A DNA stretch of 8,547 nucleotides from the NCBI GenBank assembly GCA_002492295.1, contig DKYC01000172.1, positions 13,796-22,342 on the forward strand, written 5' to 3'. Each line of letters begins with the position of its first letter. Position 1 is the stretch's first letter. Both the position numbers and the translations under genes were made by a program. This DNA comes from Lachnospiraceae bacterium UBA7110. Its GTDB lineage: Bacteria > Bacillota > Clostridia > Lachnospirales > Lachnospiraceae. The notes below the pieces were generated by a model. It made no database searches. It saw only the letters and a list, made by a program, of their open reading frames with translations, and was not told the DNA's origin. Shown one piece after another: positions 1 through 5,669 of the stretch.

Positions 1-1075
1 CCATTAGCGGAAGTGAGGGATTCACTTTGACCTTGCAGGCAAGGAAAAACGCATAGAGGAGTTGGAGCGCGAGATGGAGGCGCCCAATTTTTGGGACGAT
101 CCCGACCGTTCCAACAGGTTGATGAAGGAATTAAAACAGCTTAAGGACACGGTTGACGAGTGTAACGGATTAAGGACGCAGTATGAGGATATTGAAACGC
201 TGATTGAGATGGGATATGAGGCGCAGGATGCCGAAATGATACCGGAAATCAGGGAGGAACTTGACCGTTTTATCGAGACTTTTGAGATGCTGCGGATAAG
301 CACGCTTTTATCGGAGGAGTACGACAAGTGCAATGCGATATTGAAATTGAATGCAGGCGCAGGCGGGACGGAGAGCTGTGATTGGGCGGGAATGCTTTAC
401 CGCATGTATACGCGGTGGGCGGAACGCAAGGGCTTTTCGATTGATGTGCTTGATTTTCTCGACGGTGACGAGGCGGGCATTAAGTCGATTACATTTCAGG
501 TAAACGGGGAAAATGCTTACGGATATTTGAAGTCGGAAAAGGGCGTGCACAGGCTTGTGCGGATTTCTCCGTTTAACGCCCAGGGAAAACGGCAGACTTC
601 CTTTGTATCGCTTGACGTAATGCCGGATATTGAGGAAGACTTGGATGTTGAGATTAATGAGGACGATTTACGTATCGATACGTATCGAAGCAGCGGTGCG
701 GGCGGTCAGCATATTAACAAAACGTCTTCGGCAATCCGTATTACGCATATTCCGACGGGAACTGTTGTTCAGTGCCAAAATGAGCGTTCACAGTTTCAGA
801 ATAAGGACAAGGCAATGCAGATGCTCAAGGCAAAGCTTTTTTTGCTCAAGCAGGAGGCAAATGCCGAAAAGCTTTCCGATATCAGAGGCGAGGTAAAGGA
901 CATCGGCTGGGGCAATCAGATTCGTTCGTATGTCATGCAGCCTTATACAATGGTAAAGGATCATAGAACCAACTATGAGACCGGAAATGTGGACGCTGTT
1001 ATGGACGGCGGTTTGGACGGATTTATTAACGCGTTTTTGAAATGGAGAAGCAGCGGTGCCGCACAGAAGGAGTAG
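1..1075 (+). CDS. prfB: Peptide chain release factor 2 (RF2), 5'-partial, expressed through a programmed +1 frameshift
   Basis: RF2 recognises UGA and UAA in the ribosomal A site and triggers hydrolysis of peptidyl-tRNA. The gene runs off the left edge. Nine codons of the short first frame are visible (1-27, ending V-R-D-S-L), followed by in-frame TGA at 28-30. Reading resumes in the +1 frame at GAC 29-31 (D-L-A-G-K-E-K-R...) and continues to TAG at 1073-1075, so the coding path is 1-27 joined to 29-1075, about 357 visible residues. Roughly 15 N-terminal residues are missing compared with the E. coli protein. The SPF tripeptide that reads the stop codon is at 566-574 and the catalytic GGQ loop (S-G-A-G-G-Q-H) is at 701-709. 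The C-terminal V-M-D-G-G-L-D-G-F-I block is typical. A TTG at 62 would give an in-frame protein, but it lies downstream of conserved N-terminal sequence and is not the real start. The final stop is TAG, which RF1 reads and RF2 does not. Confidence 0.97.
16..31 (+). promoter_or_regulatory. Programmed +1 ribosomal frameshift site of prfB
   Basis: The sequence AGGGATTCACTTTGAC has the canonical prfB recoding layout: an internal Shine-Dalgarno-like AGGG (16-19), five bases, the slippery CTT codon (25-27), then TGA (28-30) followed by C. The AGGG-to-CTT spacing is the same as in E. coli (AGGGGGTATCTTTGAC). The zero frame stops at TGA, while the +1 frame starting at 29 continues as RF2. In the known mechanism, scarce RF2 leaves TGA unread, the Leu-tRNA slips from CUU to UUU and full-length RF2 is made, giving negative autoregulation. 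The SD-like core is shorter than in E. coli (three G instead of five), so frameshift efficiency could differ; that part is inference. Confidence 0.95.
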
Positions 1076-1081
1076 GCATTG

Positions 1082-1144
1082 GTGAAAAGACACGGACGGG
1101 TAGACGTATTTTTTGCGAATTTTGATTATAATGACAGGCAGTAA
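1082..1144 (+). CDS. Possible 20-codon small ORF between prfB and its terminator
   Basis: A GTG at 1082 opens a 20-codon frame ending in TAA at 1142-1144, immediately before the terminator stem. A good Shine-Dalgarno sequence, AGAAGGAG (1065-1072), overlaps the last codons of prfB and sits nine bases upstream, so translation could be coupled to prfB termination. The predicted peptide is polar and mixed (M-K-R-H-G-R-V-D-V-F-F...), with no signal peptide or recognisable motif. The SD-like run also encodes the final Q-K-E of RF2 and may be coincidental. Conservation is unknown, and a chance ORF remains the more likely reading. Confidence 0.15.
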   Translation: MKRHGRVDVFFANFDYNDRQ

Positions 1145-1194
1145 AAAAGCCGGACACTTATGGATTTCAACATCTTTATAAGTGTCCGGCTTTT
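1145..1194. terminator. Bidirectional rho-independent terminator between prfB and ddh
   Basis: A perfect 17-bp inverted repeat pairs 1145-1161 (AAAAGCCGGACACTTAT) with 1178-1194 (ATAAGTGTCCGGCTTTT) across a 16-base loop. The GC-rich core is GCCGGACAC. T-tracts flank it on both strands: TTTT followed by an AT-rich stretch on the plus side, and six A (1143-1148) that read as U6 on the minus side. Its place between two convergent genes fits termination of prfB in one direction and of the DUF975-ddh transcript in the other. Confidence 0.93.
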
Positions 1195-1211
1195 CATATT
1201 TTAACTAAGGA

Positions 1212-2198
1212 TTAAAGCATCGAAGCCCGGAGCTCCTCGCCGCTTTTGGCACTAAGATAAGCGGGCGCGATATCAAATACGGTTTTGCATCCGCTCTGCC
1301 CTTCTGCTGCAAGACGGTGTGCCGCCCTTGCATATGCAATCAGGACGCTTGAGGTAAATTCGGGGTTGGAGTCCAGCTTTAAACGGTATTCGATTAAATG
1401 TTTATGCTCGTTATTCCACCCTGTCACGCCGCTTCGAAGCACAAATCCGCCGTGTGGGATTCCGCTGTGCTTTGCAAGCAGCTCTTCCTCACTGATAAAA
1501 TGAACGGTTGTGTCATAATCTGCAAAGTAATTCGGCATTGTTTTGATTTCCTGCTCGATTTTTGCCGCGTCGGCACCATCCTCCAAAACGACAAAGCATT
1601 CCCGTGTATGTTTTTCACGTGTTGAAAGCTCCGGATTTTTGCCTGCGCGGACTGCTTCGAGCGCGCTGTCAACCGGAATGGTGTACTGCTTGGCGTTTTT
1701 GACGCCGTCTATGCGGCGCAGTGCGTCGGAATGTCCCTGACTGACACCTTTGCCCCAAAACGTATAATCCCTGCCGTCCGGTAAAATCGCGTTTGCGTAC
1801 AGGCGGTTTAGGGAGAACATACCGGGATCCCAGCCGACCGAGATAATGCCGATATGGTTGTTTGCCTTTGCGGCGGCATCCACATTTGCAAAGTGTTCCG
1901 GAATGCGTGCATGGGTGTCAAAGCTGTCAATTACGTTAAAATACCTGACATACTCGGGCGTCTGTTTTGGTAAATCGGTCGCGCTTCCGCCACATAAAAT
2001 CATAACGTCTATCCTGTCCTTCCAGTCTGCGGCATCATCGACGCTGCATACGGCCGCGCTTTTTGTCAGAATGGAAACGTCGGCAGGATTACGCCTCGTA
2101 AACACGGCGGCAAGCTCCATGTCATCGTTTTGGCGTACGGCGCATTCCACGCCGCGTCCCAGATTTCCATAACCTAAAATTCCAATTCGTGTTTTCAT
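1212..2198 (-). CDS. ddh: meso-Diaminopimelate D-dehydrogenase
   Basis: This NADPH-dependent enzyme (EC 1.4.1.16) reductively aminates the ring-opened form of tetrahydrodipicolinate to meso-diaminopimelate in one step, bypassing the succinylase and acetylase routes. The product feeds peptidoglycan cross-linking and lysine synthesis in the cytoplasm. The 328-residue protein is close to the C. glutamicum enzyme (about 320). It has an N-terminal Rossmann motif G-I-L-G-Y-G-N-L-G-R-G (6-16), F-T-R-R (33-36) placed to bind the NADP 2'-phosphate, and family signatures G-W-D-P-G-M-F-S (122-129), T-F-W-G-K-G-V-S-Q-G-H-S-D-A-L-R-R (146-162) and Q-S-G-C-K-T-V near the C-terminus. The ATG has a strong ribosome binding site (complement of CTCCTTC at 2209-2215). 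It lies 35 bases downstream of the DUF975 gene with no terminator between them, so co-transcription is likely. The stop is TAA, just inside the shared terminator. Confidence 0.96.
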   Translation of the reverse strand: MKTRIGILGYGNLGRGVECAVRQNDDMELAAVFTRRNPADVSILTKSAAVCSVDDAADWKDRIDVMILCGGSATDLPKQTPEYVRYFNVIDSFDTHARIPEHFANVDAAAKANNHIGIISVGWDPGMFSLNRLYANAILPDGRDYTFWGKGVSQGHSDALRRIDGVKNAKQYTIPVDSALEAVRAGKNPELSTREKHTRECFVVLEDGADAAKIEQEIKTMPNYFADYDTTVHFISEEELLAKHSGIPHGGFVLRSGVTGWNNEHKHLIEYRLKLDSNPEFTSSVLIAYARAAHRLAAEGQSGCKTVFDIAPAYLSAKSGEELRASML

Positions 2199-2233
2199 AA
2201 TTGTGTTTCTCCTTCTTTATTACGCTAAAATTA

Positions 2234-3025
2234 TTAATAAGAACTGTTGTTCATGTTCCTGTTTTTCGCTGCCATGATGTCAAGATAAAAATTCGTGTTT
2301 GTCATTTGCATGTAGGGTACGACCCAAATCATTGTCAGACCGCATGTAAAAATGCTCAAAAGTATCAGAGGCAGAAAGCTGATCTGCAGGAGCACATAGC
2401 GCAGTTTATTACCATGCATGACCTCAATACTTTTTTTCAGCAGTTTCATCGCGCCCCACTCGGGGAAGTCGAGCATGAGATAATAGGCGGGTACAAACAC
2501 AAGCTGCAATAAAAACGATACAAGGACGCAGGCAAGATTAAGCAGGTAATACGTGCCCATGACACTGTAGAATACGCCGTAAAATTCCATCATTTCATTG
2601 AGCGTGGTTGTCTCCGTAATTTCGGGGACGGCAAGAGCCGGTGAGTTTAACACGTTTATGCTCATAATGTCGCAGGGAATCATGCAGACGGAGCTGATCA
2701 GCGTAAACAGGAGACCGACTTTTAGGGCAACGGGCAGATTGTTGCGGAAACCGTCAATCAGATCGCCAATCTGTGCGGGCATATTGCATGCCGTTTTTAA
2801 ATAAATCAGGGTTGCACCCACCTGAAGGACGGAAAGCAGCGTCTGCAGGACAATGCCTATCACAAAGTTGACAAGATAATTTTGGGATAATAAAAAACCG
2901 GAGCAGAAAAAGGAAATGAGAAAGGGAATCAGCATGGTTCCGATTAACAGGCCAAAGTGCCCGCTCATTTGCGCCCGTGCGAGATATTTCAGCTCCGCGT
3001 TGCTTTTATAGTGTGACTGTTCCAT
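2234..3025 (-). CDS. DUF975-family integral membrane protein, function unknown
   Basis: A 263-residue polytopic membrane protein. The N-terminus is short and cytoplasmic-looking (S-N-A-E-L-K-Y-L-A-R-A-Q-M), resembling the E-L-R/K-x-x-A-R start of DUF975 proteins. Hydrophobic segments fall at about 22-45, 50-77, 98-120, 155-187 and 208-236. The C-terminal signature W-V-V-P-Y-M-Q-M-T-N-T-N-F-Y-L-D-I (234-250) is the most family-like feature. A non-membrane stretch at about 121-150 is acidic and Thr-rich (E-I-T-E-T-T-T-L-N-E). There is no cleavable signal peptide and no catalytic motif. The start has a good ribosome binding site (complement of GACCTCC at 3031-3037). It is the first gene of a probable operon with ddh, which hints at a cell-envelope link, but no function has been assigned to the family. 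Family assignment is by recalled sequence pattern only. Confidence 0.82.
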   Translation of the reverse strand: MEQSHYKSNAELKYLARAQMSGHFGLLIGTMLIPFLISFFCSGFLLSQNYLVNFVIGIVLQTLLSVLQVGATLIYLKTACNMPAQIGDLIDGFRNNLPVALKVGLLFTLISSVCMIPCDIMSINVLNSPALAVPEITETTTLNEMMEFYGVFYSVMGTYYLLNLACVLVSFLLQLVFVPAYYLMLDFPEWGAMKLLKKSIEVMHGNKLRYVLLQISFLPLILLSIFTCGLTMIWVVPYMQMTNTNFYLDIMAAKNRNMNNSSY

Positions 3026-3046
3026 AATAAGACCTCCATTTTCTTA

Positions 3047-3070
3047 TGCACGGATTGCCTGTGCCGTGCA
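3047..3070 (-). promoter_or_regulatory. Hairpin at the 5' end of the DUF975-ddh leader
   Basis: TGCACGG (3047-3053) and CCGTGCA (3064-3070) form a perfect 7-bp stem with a 10-base loop. On the minus strand the stem begins within a few bases of the start site predicted from the -10 box at 3080-3085, and ends about ten bases before the ribosome binding site. It could stabilise the mRNA 5' end or bind a regulator. There is no U-tract, so it is not a terminator. Confidence 0.5.
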
Positions 3071-3079
3071 TTGTAGTAC

Positions 3080-3108
3080 ATTCTACCACGTTACACGGAA
3101 TAAAACAA
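3080..3108 (-). promoter_or_regulatory. Sigma-A-type promoter for the DUF975-ddh operon
   Basis: Read on the minus strand, a -35 box TTGTTT (3108-3103) lies exactly 17 bases from a -10 box TAGAAT (3085-3080). The -10 is one mismatch from consensus; the -35 is weaker, matching TTG only. The predicted start is near 3072-3074, giving a leader of about 50 bases before the ATG at 3025. Confidence 0.65.
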
Positions 3109-3134
3109 TGAAATCAAAATAAAAGTTTTGCTTC

Positions 3135-3163
3135 TTGAACAGAGCCTTGTTTTAGCATATAAT
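3135..3163 (+). promoter_or_regulatory. Sigma-A-type promoter for tex
   Basis: TTGAAC (3135-3140) and a consensus TATAAT (3158-3163) are separated by the ideal 17 bases. The predicted start is near 3170, giving a leader of about 45 bases. It is back-to-back with the minus-strand promoter at 3080-3108, their -35 boxes about 26 bases apart, so the divergent promoters could influence each other. Confidence 0.82.
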
Positions 3164-3174
3164 AAAGGGGCGGC

Positions 3175-3189
3175 ATTGTCCGTGACAAT
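3175..3189 (+). promoter_or_regulatory. Short perfect palindrome in the tex leader
   Basis: ATTGTC-CGT-GACAAT is a perfect 6-bp inverted repeat with a three-base centre, about 5-20 bases downstream of the predicted tex start site. It could be a 5' stabilising hairpin in the mRNA or a small repressor operator in DNA. The sequence alone does not decide between them. The ribosome binding site AAGGA (3201-3205) is outside the stem and stays free. Confidence 0.4.
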
Positions 3190-3213
3190 AAATACCGGAA
3201 AAGGAATAGAGCA

Positions 3214-5592
3214 ATGGATATTATTTTAAAACTAAAAGACGAATTAGGCATCGAAAAGTGGCAGGCAGAGGCGGCGGTGAAGCTGATTGACGAGGGAAAC
3301 ACCATTCCCTTTATCTCAAGATACCGCAAAGAGGTCACGGGTTCTTTGAACGACGAGGTGTTAAGAAATTTAAATGAGCGGCTGGGTTATCTTAGGAATC
3401 TTGAGGAGAAAAAGGAACAGGTGCTTGGAAGCATAGAGGAACAGGGCAAACTGACTGACGAGCTGCGGGAAAAAATCCTTGCGGCGGAGACAATGGTGGC
3501 GGTGGACGATTTGTATCTCCCGTACCGCCCGAAGCGAAAGACAAGGGCAAGCGTGGCAAAGGAACGGGGACTGGAAGGACTGGCGCAGATTATCCTTGCA
3601 CAGGAGACGCAGGACTCCCTGATTGCGGAGGCGGAACCTTATGTAAACGAAGAGAAGGACGTCAAGAATGTTAAAGAGGCATTGCAGGGTGCAATGGACA
3701 TTATCGCGGAGCAGATTTCGGACAATGCCGAGTTTCGTACATATATTCGAGAAACGACTTTTGAGGAAGGAAAGCTGGTTAGTCAGGCAAAGGACGAAAA
3801 GGCACAGAGCGTGTACGAAATGTACTATGATTTTGAAGAACCCGTAAGCAAGGTGGCAGGTCACAGGGTATTGGCGATTAACCGCGGCGAGAACGAGAAA
3901 GTCCTTACGGTAAAGGTTGAAGCGCCCGTGGAGCGTATTATCCGGTTCCTTGAAACAAAGGTCATCACTGCCGACAACGAAAACACGACACCCGCATTGC
4001 AGGAGACGGTTAAGGACAGCTATGAGCGCCTGATTGCACCCGCAATTGAGCGCGACATCCGCAATGAGCTGACGGAAAAGGCGGAGGACGGTGCAATCTC
4101 CGTATTCGGAAAGAATTTGGAGCAGCTTTTAATGCAGCCGCCAATCGCGGGCAAGGTTGTTTTAGGCTGGGATCCTGCGTTTCGGACAGGCTGTAAGCTT
4201 GCCGTTGTGGATGCGACGGGCAAGGTACTTGATACAAAGGTGATTTATCCGACCGCTCCCCAAAACAAGGTGGAGGAGGCAAAGAAGGAGCTGAAAAAAC
4301 TTATCAGTAAGTACAATGTCAGCCTTATCTCCGTTGGAAACGGAACGGCGTCAAGGGAGTCGGAGCAGGTGATTGTGGAACTGATCAAGGAACTTGATAC
4401 CCCTGTACAGTATGTGATTGTAAATGAAGCGGGGGCGTCGGTTTATTCGGCGAGTAAGCTTGCGACAGAGGAGTTTCCAAACTTTGACGTCGGTCAGCGA
4501 AGCGCCGCATCGATTGCAAGGCGCCTGCAGGATCCGCTTGCCGAGCTGGTAAAGATCGACCCGAAGTCCATTGGTGTGGGGCAGTATCAGCATGACATGA
4601 ACCAAAAGAAGTTAAGCGAGGCGTTAAATGGCGTGGTGGAGGATTCCGTAAATAAAGTAGGGGTGGATCTGAACACGGCATCCGCGTCGCTGTTGGAATA
4701 TATATCAGGCATTAACAGGACAATTGCAAAAAACATTGTGGATTACCGTGAGACAAACGGGCGTTTTACCAATCGCAAACAGCTTTTGAAGGTGGCGAAG
4801 CTTGGTCCGAAGGCGTATGAGCAGTGTGCGGGCTTTATGCGGATTACGGACGGCGACAATCCGCTTGACGCGACAAGCGTCCATCCGGAGTCTTACGCGG
4901 CGGCAATGCAGCTTTTGGACAGGCTTGGCGTGTCGATGGAGGATTTGAAGGAAATCCAAAAGAAGGCGGCGCTTGCAAAACCGGGGAAGACCAAACCCGC
5001 GAAGCAGGATAAAAATAAAAACAACCACAATAAAAAGCAGTCCATTGTTATCCGCAACACGAACACTGCAATGGGAAAAGCGCTTGCAGCAGCAATCGGA
5101 CAGATGGAATCTAGTACGGGCAATGATTCAAAAAATGACACAAGTGTCACCAATGAACCCATGCCGTCTGCGTCAGCAGCTGAGGGAAGTCTTGAAAAGC
5201 GCGTGAAGGATAAGGCGAAGATGGCACAGGAGCTTGGTATCGGTGAAATTACACTGACCGATATTTTAAAGGAGCTTGAGAAGCCCGCAAGAGACCCGCG
5301 TGAAGATATGCCGAAACCGATTTTGCGGAGCGATGTTTTGGATATGAAGGATTTAAAACCCGGCATGATTTTAAAGGGAACTGTCAGAAACGTCATTGAT
5401 TTCGGTGTGTTTGTGGATATTGGCGTTCATCAGGACGGACTTGTGCATATTTCACAGATTACCGAGAAATATATCAGGCACCCGCTTGAGGCGGTGAGCG
5501 TCGGCGATATTGTGGATGTGAAGGTGCTGGATGTGGATATGGCAAAGAAGCGCATTTCGCTTACTATGCGGCTTGCGGATTCGAAGTCATAA
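3214..5592 (+). CDS. tex: Tex-family S1 RNA-binding protein (transcription accessory protein), with an enlarged linker
   Basis: Tex is a conserved cytoplasmic nucleic-acid-binding protein implicated in transcription and RNA handling; its exact role is unsettled. The N-terminal helical region carries the hallmark T-I-P-F-I-S-R-Y-R-K-E (31-41) and L-Y-L-P-Y-R-P-K-R-K-T-R (about 100-111). The YqgF/RNase H-like domain starts at G-W-D-P-A-F-R-T-G-C-K (318-328). The conserved A-S-I-A-R-R-L-Q-D-P block follows at about 434-443 and I-G-V-G-Q-Y-Q-H-D about ten residues later. A helix-hairpin-helix region covers about 485-543 (D-L-N-T-A-S, then L-G-P-K-A-Y-E-Q). The C-terminal S1 domain covers about 715-785 (L-K-P-G-M-I-L-K-G, D-F-G-V-F-V-D-I-G-V-H-Q-D-G-L-V-H-I-S). 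Residues about 580-668 are a low-complexity insert between the helix-hairpin-helix region and S1. At 792 residues it exceeds Bacillus Tex (about 720); the extra length is internal and the tail after S1 is very short. AAGGA at 3201-3205 supports the ATG. It is transcribed alone. Confidence 0.95.
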   Translation: MDIILKLKDELGIEKWQAEAAVKLIDEGNTIPFISRYRKEVTGSLNDEVLRNLNERLGYLRNLEEKKEQVLGSIEEQGKLTDELREKILAAETMVAVDDLYLPYRPKRKTRASVAKERGLEGLAQIILAQETQDSLIAEAEPYVNEEKDVKNVKEALQGAMDIIAEQISDNAEFRTYIRETTFEEGKLVSQAKDEKAQSVYEMYYDFEEPVSKVAGHRVLAINRGENEKVLTVKVEAPVERIIRFLETKVITADNENTTPALQETVKDSYERLIAPAIERDIRNELTEKAEDGAISVFGKNLEQLLMQPPIAGKVVLGWDPAFRTGCKLAVVDATGKVLDTKVIYPTAPQNKVEEAKKELKKLISKYNVSLISVGNGTASRESEQVIVELIKELDTPVQYVIVNEAGASVYSASKLATEEFPNFDVGQRSAASIARRLQDPLAELVKIDPKSIGVGQYQHDMNQKKLSEALNGVVEDSVNKVGVDLNTASASLLEYISGINRTIAKNIVDYRETNGRFTNRKQLLKVAKLGPKAYEQCAGFMRITDGDNPLDATSVHPESYAAAMQLLDRLGVSMEDLKEIQKKAALAKPGKTKPAKQDKNKNNHNKKQSIVIRNTNTAMGKALAAAIGQMESSTGNDSKNDTSVTNEPMPSASAAEGSLEKRVKDKAKMAQELGIGEITLTDILKELEKPARDPREDMPKPILRSDVLDMKDLKPGMILKGTVRNVIDFGVFVDIGVHQDGLVHISQITEKYIRHPLEAVSVGDIVDVKVLDVDMAKKRISLTMRLADSKS

Positions 5593-5616
5593 CGGGGAAA
5601 ACATAAAATAAAAAAG

Positions 5617-5652
5617 ACAGGGGCATACCATATAGGATGGTACTGCCCCTGT
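5617..5652. terminator. Bidirectional rho-independent terminator between tex and the glucosidase gene
   Basis: ACAGGGGCATACCAT (5617-5631) pairs with ATGGTA plus TGCCCCTGT (5637-5652), with one bulged C at 5643 and a five-base ATAGG loop. On the minus strand the stem is followed by a long U-tract (TCTTTTTTATTTTATG, from the A-rich 5602-5616), making a strong terminator for the glucosidase gene. On the plus strand only TTT follows, so it is a weaker terminator for tex. Confidence 0.92.
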
Positions 5653-5669
5653 TTCATGCATAAGACATC

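Noticed and set aside
62..64. TTG at 62 as the start of prfB
   Set aside because: Conserved RF2 sequence continues upstream in the same frame to the frameshift site, and no Shine-Dalgarno sequence is placed for this TTG.
687..1060. A 13-base repeat, GAAGCAGCGGTGC, present both at the GGQ region and near the end of prfB, each time encoding R-S-S-G-A
   Set aside because: Both copies are in frame within a normal RF2 protein. The second lacks GGQ, and the repeat is short enough for shared codon choice to explain it.
1101..1194. TATAAT at 1127-1132 upstream of the prfB terminator, which could drive a ~55-base small RNA ending at 1194
   Set aside because: No -35 box at acceptable spacing (the nearest, TAGACG, is 20 bases away); an AT-rich intergenic TATAAT is expected by chance.
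3370..3864. 164-codon open frame on the minus strand inside tex
   Set aside because: Antisense shadow of a well-conserved coding sequence; the predicted protein has no recognisable domain.
4893..5396. 167-codon open frame on the minus strand inside the 3' part of tex, rich in Phe/Ser/Ala
   Set aside because: Composition is the reverse-complement image of the Lys/Glu/Gly-rich tex codons; no family resemblance.
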